From the NCBI GenBank assembly GCA_029948255.1, contig JALIZF010001533.1, positions 248,001 through 312,000 on the forward strand: DNA of 64,000 nt, read 5' to 3'. Source of the DNA: Telmatactis stephensoni. Lineage: Eukaryota; Cnidaria; Anthozoa; Actiniaria; Isophelliidae. The number at the start of each line of letters is the position of its first letter. Positions within the stretch are counted from its first letter, which is position 1. The translations under genes and the position numbers were made by a program. The notes beneath the pieces are model-generated. The model was given only the letters and a program-made list of their open reading frames with translations, had not been told where the DNA came from and made no database searches. Shown one piece after another: positions 1 to 15,000 of this stretch.

Positions 1-14
1 TCTTATATTTCCAG

Positions 15-3000
15 GAAGAACTTGACAAGGTATTTATGTGTTATCCCTCTCACAGACTTTGTAAAATTGTTACCAGAGAGTAAGTACCACAGATAGTGTG
101 TCCTATATAGATGTACAAACTATGAATTTGTATCACTTTTATTTGATACAAATTTAATTGTTAAAAAGGCAATAATCTTTCTTTCCAGGGGCTCCATTTT
201 TGCTTTCGCCAAATTTAAACAGGAGCAAGATGCTGTAAAGGCATTGAAAGAAAAAGATGGCTACAATTTGAGAGGGAGTAAATTAAAACTTAGCACAGCA
301 ACTGAGGGAAAAGGAAAACAGAATTCAGAGGTAGTCAAGTGCATACATTATAGTAGTTGAAATGATTTATTTTAGAAATTACATTTTGTAGTTTGACTAA
401 GGTGAGCTTGGACATCAAAGCTGGCATTTGGGTTAATCACCAGTGATGATGATCCCTTTAAACAGGCTAACAGTAGTTTGAACATTGGTTGGGAAAAGCT
501 ATTGTTCTATCCTAAAAACTGAACCTGAATACAATACACCGATCCCGGCTTTGCTTGAATGGCCACTAAACAATGGATGGTTTTCCCAATGGAATAGTAA
601 ATGTCCGAGCAACAAAACTCGAATTCGAAGATGTTTTAGATATTATCACACGATTTCTTGATGTTCCTTTAGAATGCACTCAGTCTCAGAAAGACCTTTA
701 CAAATCTCAGCAATCGGGTGTCTGTATCAGATTGTACATCAAAAAACATGTTAGCTTGTCCGACGTAGCAACAGTAACTATGGAGGCAGAACAATGGATG
801 CGGGATCGGTGAATTAGCCTGTTCAAAAGGATGCCTGCCTGCCTGCTTGCATTTCTTCTTTCCTTCCCATCCTCCCTCCCTCTTTTTTCTTTCCTTCCTT
901 CCTCCCTCCCTCCCTCCTTTTTCCTTCCTTCCTCTCTCTCCCTCCCTCCCTTCCTTCCTCCCTTCCTCCCTCCCTTTGCTTATATATTTTGAATTCTTTT
1001 AGGGATCCCAAGCAGCAAAAGAAAAAGACAAACTACCAAAACTCCCTCCTCTGAATCCTAAATCAGCTCCTAAAGCCAATAAAGTGATTGTTAATAATGC
1101 TACTATTTTGTCTGAGGTAAAAAATTGTGTCAAGAATAATGAAAGTTAGTGAGCATAAAAAGCATAAAAATGTCACTGACTGTATTTAAAGAATTAAGCG
1201 ATGAAGTGAAACTTGTAAAACAACGTAAAAAGGAGATAACTTACTGACATTTTGAGCCTTAGTAACCCTGTGTCGGAGTAAAAGAGAGTAATGAATTCAT
1301 GGGTGGGTTTGTATAGGAGTCAGAAAGTGTGGGTTGGCCAGTAGGAAAGTGAAAAATAGAACGAGTATAGGACAGTAGGTTAATTGAATGAAAACTGCTC
1401 AATACATGCCATTGGGCTGTTGAGTGCTCAATGAATGAATAAATCACATTTCTTTGAACGTCATCATTTTGCGGTCATCATTAATGCCAGCGATCAAACA
1501 CAAACTGAAGACAATCATGTGATTGATGTTATGGTTACTGGAGTTTAAGTGGTGGGAAACTGGTTTAGTATTGTCATTGGTGTTAATATCACGAATATAA
1601 TCAAGGACATGTCTATTTAAAGAAGTGATTGGGTTGTGAGATCATAGAATGTAGTCTATCAAAGCGCCATCCTTAAAATTCTATGTGATTTATATGTTGT
1701 AATAATGAGTTATTTCCTCATAATGTTCCTTATTTTTAATTTAAAGATTGAGCTCATGCAACTCTATTCTAAATATGGTCTTGTGAAACATGTAGATAAG
1801 CATGGAAACAGGTATATTTTGCCACTAACTGGTCTTACCACCATTTGCATAATTACACCATCCCCCACCACCACCACCCCTGACTAAAATCTTGACTTGG
1901 AATTGGTCAATAGGCTACCAATAGGCTATTCAGACAGAGGTGAAGTTTTTTCCAATGAAGTGAAGTTTTGTTTTTGTTTTGCACCCAGCCAATGCAAGGG
2001 CGGGGCTGTACACAGCACAGGGGTAGAGAGGGGAAGTTTCCCCTTCCCCACCCCCATCTAGCTAATGAAACACATACCCTGCACCATATATATACTGGTA
2101 CCTAAATTTTCCAATGGAAGTATATCTGACTACCCCCTAAGGAATTGGGGTTATGTACATGTATGGCCCTGAAGTGCCACTTACACTATAAAAGCCCCAG
2201 CATTGAAGTTTGCCTTGATATATACTGAAAAAGCCCAGCTCACTCAACAATTGTACTTTATCTAAACCTACAGATTAATGAATGTAATTACAAATCAACT
2301 AATGTACTCTAATTCTCCTTTTAGTGCATCGCTAAGTTTTTCGACTGAAGAAGAAGCTCTTGCCACTTTGAAAAACATGAATGAAGTTTGTGTTGCAGGA
2401 CAGAAATTGACAATAAGTCCAGTGGGGTATAATTCTAGTCAATCTATCACTACTGTAGCACAAAATAGTAATCAAATACAAGACACTGGTACATCTCAAG
2501 GTATGTTTGTAAACTGTACAACTTTCTTGATTACCTTGCTAACAATGTCAGAGGTATTTTTTATAAAAATGGAAGGAAACTTTGGTGCCTATAGAGTCAA
2601 GCTTCTTCTGTTTGTGTTGCATGGCAATTCTTTTGTGCACAATAGGCATATAGTATGCTCAAAAGCAGGACATGGCTCTCTAACTAGAATGAGGTTACCA
2701 AATATATCTCCGTATCAGATCCCACTGTAAAAGTAGAAATAAAAAGAGACATAGAATAGAAAGAAATTTGTGATTAAAGTCCCTGTGACGCATATTTTTT
2801 TCTTTTCAAACTCAGTTCTTTTCTGGGAATATAGTTGAGGTCTTTTTGTCTTACTTTTGAACACTCCATATTTTTCGAGATATAAAGGTTTCAAATTTCA
2901 AAATGCAAATTTGATGACGTCAGGGGAGTCATCATTTATTATACAAAACCAAGATGACTTGAAATACTCTATTTTTTCATTTGGAATTTATTTCCGTTGG

Positions 3001-6000
3001 TAAAGCCTGTGTTTGAGTAAAAAATCTGGTTGTGGAATTGAAGACCTCTTTTAGTAAAATCCATGAGAAGTTGGTGATGATGACTCCCCTGACGTCATCA
3101 CATTTGCATTTTGAAATTTGAAACTTTTATATCTCCGAAAATATCAAGTATTCCAAAATGGGATCAAAAGATCTTAACTATATTTCCAGAAAAGAAATGA
3201 GTTTGAAAAGAAAAAAATATGTGTCATAGGGACTTTAATGTGTATACCTCTTTCTGCTTCAAAAGTCTTTTGGATGTTAAAAATTTGGAGGTGGTCCATT
3301 ATCTACATGCTGAAGGAAATCTTCTGTTGGCTGATGCATCATCTCTTTTGATTTTAACATTAATTTTTTGTAAAACAAGTGGCAAAAGTAAGTAAAAATT
3401 TAGTAAATGATTGAAGCCAAAAACAAAATATAATTTTGAGCCCACAACAATTCTGGTCAGTGGACCAACAATTATTACTACTGACCAGTCATACTGCTGG
3501 CTCAGACAATCTTGGAAGCATGTGGTGACAGAACTCAAATCTCTGTAAGTTTAGGATAAATTACACAAGAAAAAGTTTGTTTTTGTGAAAATTGTATTTC
3601 TATTTTAATTCCCTGAAGACTGACAATTGTTTTGTTGATATTTTATTGAAGTTTTATCAATATTTCTTTGATATTTTTACTCTCATCAGTAACGTAATGC
3701 TGGTACAGTGTAAGTTTATTTGCTTCTGATTTCAAAGTCATGTTTTCTGACTTTTTTTATCCCTACCTTAGTTGTTTCTTTTCAAATATATTTGAGCTTC
3801 TGTATATAGATTTTAGTTTGAATTGTTTTTCAACTTTTTTATGACAGAATTATTTTTTTCCTTGCAATAGCTTTCAAATTTATATATTATAAAGTTAGAA
3901 TAAGTATCTAGAATAATACAATAACACAATATATAGAATAAGTGAAGTTAAAGTAACAATAGAATATGCCTGCAGACAGAGATGATTTCTACTTTGATTA
4001 ATTGATTACTGTCAAATTATCTTTATGAATACAGATGACATAAAAATATTTGAAACATATATAATTTGTAAATCAGTGCTTCAGATTTCTTCACATTACA
4101 ATGTAATAGATATTGATGATGCCAGAAGAAATTCATGTTTCAACACTTATTGTAATCAGTGGTGGATCTAGGGGAGGGGCCTGGGGGGCCTGTAGCCCAT
4201 CCTTTCAGTTGGATCTTATTTTAGAAGAAAAAACAACCCACTTAGACCGGATAAAAGTTGTTCTAAAATTTAATTTTTTTGAGTGCGCACATGCCAAAAG
4301 TAACCCACTCCCACTCTTTGAATTTCAATAGTGCCCCTCCCTTTCAAAATGTCTAGATCCACCGCTGATTATGATATTGTTTTCTCATAAGATCTGACTG
4401 GCAATGAATTGTGTTAGCATTTGAGCAAAGCTTAAAAAGCCTTTTCTGTTATTTTTTAGACTTATCTAGAAGAGGGTCTACATCAAGTACATTCTCAACT
4501 TCATCAGCACATAGTAACCAATCAATAACATCTAACACATCAAAAGAAAGGATATTCAACAGTTACGGTGCTGCAGTATTACCAAAGGAAAGTCCAGATA
4601 AAAAGACAAGCAATAATGCAGCAAGTAGAGAGAGAACTAATTTAAATTATAATCAAGCACATCAGCAACAGCATCAAAATACAAAGAATCATCATCAGCA
4701 GCAGCAGCAACAACATCAACAAAAACAACAACAACAACAACAACAACAACAGCATCGTAATATAAGGAATCAGCAGCAGCAGCAACAACAACAGCAACAG
4801 CATCAGAATACAAAAAAACATCAGCAGCAGCAGCAGCAACAACAACAACAACTGCCACAGCAGCAACAACAACAAAAAGGACAGTATCTGCAGCAACAGT
4901 GCCAGCAGTATCAGCCGCAACAACAAAGTTCTGAAGTACTGCCAGGCTCTAGTAAATCATCTTTATCAAGTTTCCCAAGTCATCATGAACATTTAGAACA
5001 AAATATCCATTTGATTTTAAGAAAAGAAGAAACAGAGATGTTGTTTAATGCTTTCAATAGTACACCCAGTCAAATATATCTGAATTTGCCTGATGAAATT
5101 GATGTTCTAATCACTGAGGTGGTTGATTCCTGTCGCTTTTGGGCAATCATTGATAACAAGGTAATAATAGAGTCATTGTGGTTTTTGTATGAGTGGGAAA
5201 CTCACCTCGCTGTACCATGACCTAGTCAGTGTTGTAATGTCTATAAAAACATTATTTTGAAATTTCTGCCGTCACCATACCATGCACTGACAATGCTGTT
5301 TTCCTAGTCATACAAAATTGTTGACACATACATACAGTTTACAACAGTGGTGGTTCCAGGATTATCATTCAGGAGGGGCTGCACTGCAGTGTTAGAAATA
5401 GGAAACCATTTAGATGATCAAGTGAATATTTTGGAGAGGAAGGGTCCATAGGTAGCTGGGGGGGGGGAGGTAGCTCAGGGGAGGGGGGAGGTTGTGTACC
5501 CCTACACTCCTCCCTTAAATCTGTCCTTTCATCAATTATGTTAGAGCAGTTTGGTATGTGACTGTGCAAGCAGGTCATGACATACTTTTTCATACTAACC
5601 TGTGTATAAATTAAAACAAGCTTTACTACAGTGTATAATGTGTGATTCCAGGAAAGGAACTGGGAATTCTGGGGGTAGGGAGTCAGAAGGTTATAAAATT
5701 ACCAAGTTTGTGTCAAAGTTCCAGAGTTTATTGGAAGTTCCAATGGGGTAGCTAGGGAAAGCACTTTCTTATATTTGCTATTAGTATTAAATTTTACTAG
5801 CCAATAAAACTAACTCTAACATTCTATTTTAGACTGGTAATTGGAATCAACTAATAGCTCTTGAGGAACAACTGCAAAAAGCAAAGATTACCACACCCGC
5901 TATCCCCCATAAATACACCATTGGTGCTGGAAAATTCACTGAAAATAATATGTGGTATAGGTATGTAGAGCAATCATCACTAATTTATGAAGGGGTACAT

Positions 6001-9000
6001 GCTTGAACAGAGTAAGTGACACTTGATCAAACCTTGACTTTGAAGAGAACTTGGATTTCATCAGACATCACTTTTTTTTTTTCTGAGACCTCTTCATTTG
6101 TTATCTAGGGAGGCAGCATGGTTGAGTGGTCAGAGCATTGGTCTCGTAATCCGGTGGTCCCGAGTTCGAGTCCCACACTGGCCACTAGCTGAGGCTGAAT
6201 TTGTTCCAGGCAACCCCTAGTTCAAATTCAACTTCTCAACCATGCTTGTAAATAGCCAACTGGTTTGCCTCTGGCCAGTTGGGATTCTTAAATTGATTGT
6301 TATGTTTATTTCAGTTATTTTGTTCTGTTTAGAGGGCAACAAGTTCATCAGTTGAATTACTGTCACATGTTAACCTCTTGTTCAAGTGTTCAATCATGTA
6401 AATGTTAGAAGGGGATGTTGTTTGATTGTATTATTAAATTTTAATATCTTTTATATGTTCATTTTTATAATCTTATGGTTATCATTTCCAGGTGTTTTGT
6501 GTTGGATGTATCATCTGATCATAAGTTTGTCAAAGTATTCTACACAGACTATGGCAATGCAGAGTGGATACCACTAGAACGGTTCATGTCTCTGGATTCA
6601 ATGTATATGTCTCTTCCTCCACAAGCACATGCTTTTCACCTTGCTGGTAATTACTGAGTTTCATAATCTAAATCCTGAGGGTGTTGCCCATTGGTCAGGA
6701 TGTGTGTGCTATCTTAAAGTATGCAGTGCATAGCTCATGGTTGGGTTGAGGGTTGGGGGTGGGAGAGGAAGGGAAGAGCAGTGTCATGGAAGGTCACTCT
6801 AATGAGGAAAGGGGATAGTGAGGTGAGGATAGTGTTGGTTACACCCATGGGGGAAGGGACTAGTTTGATGAGGTACTCCTATGGAAGAGGTACTCCTACA
6901 GGTGATGCAGGTGCTCCATTGGGAGAAGGAAAATTAGTCAGAGGAGTGCTCCCAAGTTCCTTGGGTGCTCCCATGTAATGGAGAAAGGAGTCAGTGAGCT
7001 TTATTCTATTGATGGGGGAAGGGGCTGTGTGGGACAGTGTGGAGGGGTGCTCTCATATGGAGTAAGGGGGTGGTGCAAAGGAGATACTCCCATGGGGTAA
7101 GGGGAGCAGTGTGAAGGGGTACTCCCATGGGAGTAGAAGGAAGTGTGGCCTGGAGAGGTTCAATGTGCTCTCTTGTGGTTAGTCTCATGGAGTAGGGGGG
7201 CAGTACGGAGGGGTACTCATGGGATAAGGGTAATGGTATGGAGGGAGTACTCATATGGGGGCAGATCAGAGGGGTAGTGTGGGATTAAGGAGTACCCCAT
7301 GAGAGGAGGGGCAGCATGGAGGGGTACTCCCAGGTGCATAATCAGGGTTTTTAATAGAGTTTCTAAAAGGCAACATAAATGTGTTCAAAGGCAGCTATTA
7401 GTGAAGCTAACATAAAAGCCATACTACAACTGTACATGCATATAGCCAGGGGACTACATAATAACAGTATCTAATTGCGTTATATTATTGACAGGTTTGG
7501 AGATCAATTATTCCAATTCTATTGAAATTCAGTTAGAAGGTGCCAAATACTTAAGAGATCTAATTGGTGACAAAACTTTAATGGCCAAGAGAAAATCTCC
7601 TGTTGATCTCACACAGGTATATTATTTAATTTATTTGGCAACTCTACACACTGCATCATTGAAAATCATAGTTTAGAGGCGACTAAGACTTACAAAGCTT
7701 AGCCTACAGTTGTCTGCTGTGAGCCTTCACTTCATGTTAACAGTTTTTGTATGACTGTGATAATGGCACAGTCAGTACAACAGGAATTTTGAGTGTTTTC
7801 ACTGACACCATGGCACTGACAAGGTCATGATATAGTCAGAGTAGATTTCATATGAGTGTGAAACGGACCGTGTTGTGCCATGCCATGATCGTGTCAGTGT
7901 CATGATGTCTATAAAAACATTCAAAATTCCTGCCGTAACTGTGCCGTTACTGTGCGGTGCCATTTTCACAGTCATATGAAATCTACTCTAGCATGGTCTG
8001 CGTCACCCTTATAATGAAAACAGTAGATGTGGATAGAATGGTAAGAATTCTAAAAGAATTCTAAAAGCAGACAAGCATGTTAGGCACATCAGCACTTTGG
8101 GTGGATGCATCTGCTCGACCCCTTTTGATTTAGATTGAATGTTTCAGTAAATATTGATATTGAATACTGTTGTAAGAGGAGCATTTTTAAGTACATTTAT
8201 TATCCAACTGTACTCAGCAGAGTACAAATAACGCCCAAAACGAGTACAAATATCGCGGTCTCACGATATTTGTATTGTAGGAAACCAGTTTTACAAGTTG
8301 TCGAGATATGCACCATCACCACTTCGTACGCAGTGAAAAAAACCTCGCGCGCTCCAGAAAACTAGTTTGACTTGTTGTCACTTTTCAGCCAATCAGAGAC
8401 CGCACAGCTCGCGCCACACGCCAAAGTCACGGCAGACTGTCACGTTTTCACAATGTTATTTCAAAAGAACTTTCTCGTCCTAAAATGCATTTTAAAAAAG
8501 CGTTTTTTCGCATTTCTTCTTTTTCAGTGTAGACAGTTGGATAATAAATAACTTATTAGACAGTTTGAAGTGTAGTTTGGCTGGATATTTTACTCGTTCG
8601 CCCTACGGGCTCGTCAAAATACTGTGTGACTCGTAAAATATGTAGCCATACTACACATCAAACCGTCTAATAAGATATAATATGTATTTAGTGGACATCA
8701 GCATTTTATCCACTAGGGCCCAGTTCAAAAGCAAGTCAATGCTAAACCAGGGTCAACACCAATGGTTTTCATTAGACTCAACCCTGGAGTAGTGCTAACC
8801 CATTTTTGAACAAATTGGCTCAATAGGCCAATATGTACTTATTGACTGACTGGGAGGGCTGGTCAGGACAATATCTGGCTCCAGGTCATGGCCATATGGA
8901 CTGATCGTGAGGGCAGCAAGATCCTTACAGAATGGTCAAGAGCCAAATATTTTCCCTCCAGCCCCACCTAACTCAGCCAATGAGCATTTTATCGTATGAC

Positions 9001-12000
9001 TCTCTTTTATCTCGTTTTTACAGTTTTTATACAGATACAGTTCTTTCCAGACCACCTTTGAAAACCTTATGTGCCACATCATGAGATGGTTTCTAAAGGT
9101 TTTCTTAGGAGCATCATATGATAAAAGGATTTATCAACCAGATATTATTATCCATGTTGTGTACAAGATTTGACTTTTTGATGTCATCTTTTTTTCTTAC
9201 AGGGACACAGTCTAGAGGTTGAGTTATTTAGTAAATCGCAGCCCTGTGGATCTATAAATAGACACATGGCAGCTACTAAATATGTGAACACCAAGACTCC
9301 CTCTATTCCAAAACCACTGGCAACATCACCATCAAGTTCCCTTCCTCAAAAAGAAACCCAAAATACTCCAACATTAACCAAAAGAAGTGCATTGTTAACC
9401 ATCAAGTTAAAGATTTCTTGGGTAAAATATTTGATAATGACAGTAGATGACACCACCTATTAAAATTGCATTTGTGTAGTTAGTCACTGAGCCAAAAATT
9501 AAACCATTAAATAAACATTTCCACAACCATAATCATTCTCATTCTCATCATCATTCTCATTCTCATCATAATCATCAGTTCAACAGGCCTCTGAGACCAT
9601 AAACTTGTTGAGGCTGTGACTAAGGGGGGTTTCATTTATTAGTGTCAGTGGCAAAATTAACTATGGTTATGGGTGTTACTTTGGGAAGCTAGATAGAGGG
9701 GGTAACCAGATTTTTGTGAGAAAGTTGTTTGAAACTCCAATAAAGAAGTATAGGGAAATTGGGGGATTATGGAATAAGAAATTTACTCCATTTTTATGGC
9801 CATTAGAAAGACATTGGGTCAATTTAATTATTTATAATAAACAATCAATGTTGAAAATAGCTGAGGTTTACTTAATGTGTGAATTTTAGAAAACTAATAA
9901 TAGCTGAGACATAATTGGCCAAATTAAATGAGTCCATTGAATTAATATGGCAAATCTTTGTTTCTCATTTTTCCTCAGGTCCAGAACCCTCAGCATATTT
10001 TTTACCATGAAGAAACTCCCAAAGCTAAAGAAACACTAGATACAATTGACAAACTTCTGGATAGAATTCCACATACTCACATGTATCACCATCCAAAAAT
10101 GGGTGATTTGGCCTGTTTTGTGTCCCGAACTTATGGACGAAAACGAGTAAAGATTATTGGAAATCCAACTTTAAGCAGAGCAGTAAGTTTGGTATGCTGT
10201 TGGAACTATTTTGAATTCATATTTCATATTGTATGTTTACTTGTGTTTGATTTTTGTGTGTGTGTGTTTATGTTTTTGTGAATAACATTGTAAGTTATAT
10301 CACACATGCACTGAGACTTTGGATTTTCCCTGTTAGTGACAGTTTAAGCATACAATGTAATACATGTTTACCTTGGGGGATGCCTAGTAGTAAATATTTT
10401 GGATAATCAACATACCTTTCAGGGGCACATATCATGGTCATTGGTACGATGGATCACAAGGGAGCAGATACCAGATGTTGATGCCAAATGTCTGTGGTTA
10501 CCCTGTGTGCTTATGGCAGATCAGCAGTTTTTCTTCAACCTTTGTGTAGAACATGGTGCTAAAAACACACAGGGTACCCATGGCCATCTGGTATCTAGCA
10601 TCTGGTGTTGGCATCACAGCATAAAGATTTTAAAGCATTTGAGTCTATATACTAGAACCATTGATGTATTTCTAATGCCAATATTGAAATGTTGTAAATA
10701 TAATATATTATCCCCGGGGGGATCTCCTATATATAAGAGTATGGGGATGCTCGTCAGAAATTTTGAAAATGACCCCTAAAAGGTACCTGAGTGGGAGTGG
10801 CAACAATTCAATTCAAAACAATAATAAAGAATTAATAAAAGTAATGAAACACTTTGTTATCAATGTGCTTTGAAGATTCAATTCAGATCATCGAATTTGT
10901 CCCTTTCATGCTCATTTTAGGTTAGTTTATTTACCCCAAAACAGTCCCTAAAAGGTACCAGTTATGTCTCTGGTAGTCCACTTAAGTCTGAGACACCCTA
11001 AAAGGTACCAGGTTGCAGATTTTGACCCCTAAAAGGTAGGGCGAGCATCCCCGTCCATTTACCCCCGGGATATTATCAATGAAAGTCTACATGTATATGG
11101 TCATCCTTCATTGGATTTGGCTGTAAGCAAGTGTGATTTTTGTGAAAATATTATTGATTGTTTATTCATTTGAAATTACAGGTTAAAGTGCATTGTATAG
11201 ATAGTGGGAACCAAGTCACTGCAGAAGTTACATCTCTGTTACAACTTCCAAAACAACTGGGACATATTGCAGCTCAGGCTTATGAAGCTCATCTAATTGG
11301 ATTGAAATTGCCACAAAGTTATGATATTTGGCCAAAGCCGGCAATGGACATCCTTGTGAATTGTAAAGACCAGGTAATAGGTTTAAATTGTTAGGTAAAA
11401 ATGATATTTAATATGGTGAAGAATTTCAAGTAGGCAGAGGGTTCATTGAAATTTAAAACTGGAAGGCATCTGGCTATGACAGGGCAAATCCAAGATATTT
11501 ATAATCAGAAATTGGTTTAAGTTTTGTGGGACAGAAAGGCAAAAGAAAACCCAACTCAGTGATCACAGCCTGTCAATTTGCCCATTACCTGGCCTTGAAT
11601 GAACCCACGGAGAGGGAATTCTTAGAGGAGATTTTGTACATGTAAGAAGCACATCATAAATGCGTAGTTAGACTGATTCCATAAGTCGGTCCCAGTTCGC
11701 TCTCTGACCATTTTTTTTTTCCACTGAAAATCATCAGAGAGTGAAACTTGTGGGACGGACTTATGGAATCAGTCTACATGTGTAGTGTGATCATAACAGT
11801 GCTGTGTTGTCTATAATATTTATTTAGCTGATTTTGTTGACTATGAAAAAATCTGTGCCAAGCCATTTTGTCTTGACAATTGAGTAATTGCAGTCAGGTT
11901 TCATGTCAATTATTACAGTATGATTACCTTTATGAGATTCAGCCAAAATGTATATTTCCCATTAAAGTTCCAGTCAGAGACAACTTGAGGCAATCATACT

Positions 12001-15000
12001 ATTAGAGTCGTTTTCGTATGAGTGGGAAGCTTACCGTACCGTATCGTAACTGTACCAGTATCATAGTTTCTATAAAAACATTTGAAATTCCTGCTGTAAC
12101 GGTATTGTATCGTAGCCGTACAGTGTTCCCACTCATACGAAAACCACTCTATAATTAACCTTGTTATGTCATGTCTTTGCATTCTGATTGTCTTGAGCAC
12201 TCAGAATGCTTTGACACTGACATCATAGAACAACATGCCAATGATGGCACAGTCTTTCATTCCTGACATAATCGTGCCATTCCGCAAATGTGCTGCATAC
12301 CAAAACCGTCATGATATTGGTCCTTTTACAGGTATTGGAAGGTAAAATCATGGAAGTAAAACATTCACTTCCATATATGAAGCTGTATAACAGCCAGAGA
12401 GAATGTCTAAATGATAAAATCATGGAAACAGTCACTTCTAAGAAGGATATGAAACCATCAACATCAATGCTCAGTGTCTGTTCAACTGGTTCAGTAGAAG
12501 CCAATCCTCTAGAAATGGTAAAAGAACTTGGTAAGTGTGATTGTTGTAGAACGTGATGGTGGGGTAGGGAATATTTAGGTATAGAGAACAGGGTACCTGT
12601 TTTCTCAGCTAGTGAGGGGAACAAAGTTCTGCCCCTTCTGTCCCTTTTCAAGAAAACCCATGGGAATAAACTCAATTGTTGTGTTGTTCATTATCAACAA
12701 TTTATAAGTAATAAGAAACTGGACTATTCCAATGAAGCATGTAACCATCTACATGTACACTGTAATAGACTTCGATATTGTGGTTGCACTTTGCATTTGA
12801 TGGACATCATCACTGCCTCTTGAAAAACATTTCCATGAAAAATTTGTAACTATCATTGGATACAAAAAGATGAAAATGTGTTCCTTTAGAAATTTTGGGG
12901 TTAATAGTTATGTAAGTGGATTTTGAGTCTAGATCTACAGCTATAACTGATGTTCTTCTGATACTTCATCAGATTTGGAAGTTGTAAAGGTAATGTAGAG
13001 GTAACCCACCATTTATCTATTAAATCTTTTCAAATGCAGGACCTGCCCCTATTTCTCCTACAGCCATTCCACCTTTCAAACACCCTCCAGTCAACATTGG
13101 TGTACCTGGCAAGGAGGTTTCTAACACTACATTGCAGCCAACTTCTAGCCAAAAGGAAAGTACATCTAATTTCAAGAATTTTGTGAATCAAGGGGCTGTG
13201 GCTCTGCCTTCCCAACAGAAGTTACCTGGTGCTAATACTGTTGTTGAAAATTCACCAGAATCAAAGTCCAAAGATCATGTTAGTGTAACTGGCAAGGAGG
13301 TTCCTTACACTACATTGCAGCCAACTTCTAGCCAAAAGGAAAGTATGTCTAATTTCAAGAATTCTGTGAATCAAGGGGCTGTGGCCCTGCCTTCCCAACA
13401 GAAGTTACCTGGTGCTAATACTGTCATTGAAAATTCACTGGAATCAAAGTCCAAAGATCATGTTGGTTCAAATCCAGGAGCCAATTTCTACATGCCTCCA
13501 CCACCAAGTGACTCCAAGGAATTGCCACACAAACCACCATCTTCCCAGGCCTCAGGAAAAGCAAATGTGACCACTGAAGGTGCCCCAATCTTGAGAAATG
13601 GAGGTGGCTTTCCACCAAGTTCTAACTCATTCCAGGAATTGCCGCATAAACCACAGTCTTTCCAAGCAACAGGAAAAATAGGTGTGACCATTGAAAGTGG
13701 CCAAAGAAATGGAGGTGGCTTTCAACCAAGTCCTAACTCATTACAGGAATTGCCACATAAACCACAGTCTTTCCAAGCATCAGGAAAAATAGGTGTGACC
13801 ATTGAAGGTGGCCAAAGAAATGGAGGTGGTTTTCCACCAAGCCCAAACCCCATGCAGGGAGGCTCTTTACCCCAAAAAGTGGGTGTGCCAATGGGTAGCT
13901 CTCCTGTGACCAGAAATGGGGGTGGCTTTCCCTCAAGAAACCCTCCCACACAGGGAAGTAAGCCATCTGAAAAAGTGGATGGGGCTGCAGTTAAGTCTCA
14001 ATTTCCTGGAAATGGAGGTGGCCTCCCATCAAGTGCTCAAACACCTAATGGGGCTGTAGTTTCCTCATCAAGAAAACCAGGTTTACTTCCAACACCAGGT
14101 ACCACTCCATCTCTTCAACCTTCACAGAGCCAGAGTCCATTAAACCAAGATTTAAATGAAAATGAGAAATGGAAAAATGAAAGAGAAACACTGCTTGCAA
14201 GGAGGAAGGAGCAAGAATTGTATATAGAGAAACTTAGCAAGCAAGAAGTTCCAAAACCACCAAACCTTCTAGAGTTAAAGACGAAGCTTGAAAAACAAAT
14301 TAGGTAAGTCTTTTGAACAAATATCTCATTTAGTGCTGTTACCACAGTTTTTTGTGGCTGAAAGTTCAAGGCACTATAATACAGTTCCAGTTGTGCTTAG
14401 TTTGTCCCCTTGAATACTGTCATTCATAAGAGGGTTGTCCAATTTGGTGTTGGGTAACTGTCATGAAGATTTGATTCCCTTCATAAGGAGACAAATTTTT
14501 GATTTACAGTTAGTTTAAAAACATACTTGGTCATAGTTCAATGTTGTCCTACAGTAGCATGTTGAAGAGGAGGGTTTTGGGGTTCAATTGAGGCCTATAA
14601 TTACTGTTTTACCTTTGGTAGGTCCAAGCTTTCACTGATCCACAGTATCATCAGGGACTGAAGAAAATTTATATTCATGAGCAGCTAGAGTTCTTCAGTC
14701 CCTGATAATGCCACAGATCGGCAAAAGCTTGGACCTACCAAAGGTACAACAGTAGTTATAGGCTTCAGTCGAACCCAAAAAATCCTCCACACTTCGAAAT
14801 TTTGTCCAACATGAAATCTTTCTCAGACATTTCAAAAACACATAAATAGGTAAGTCTCCAATGACAGATGACGATTGAATTAACAATGATACTTGGAGTT
14901 TATCATTCAGTTTCCTTGCCCTCAACAATGAATTCATTTATTTTTTATGCAACTAACTAATTATCATTTTCCATTTTCTTTGTTCACTTTTAGAATAAAA

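Noticed and set aside
2278..2730. ORF of 150 codons extending past the exon 2325-2500
   Set aside because: Only the exon part belongs to RRM2 and its tail; the rest reads through the donor site at 2501 into intron.
4637..4926. Antisense ORFs rich in Leu, Val and Ala over the polyglutamine tract
   Set aside because: They are the reverse reading of CAG/CAA repeats inside a well-supported + strand exon.
6112..6186. tRNA-like sequence
   Set aside because: Boxes A and B are good, but the 3' half lacks a matching acceptor stem and runs into a SINE body, so it is not a tRNA gene.
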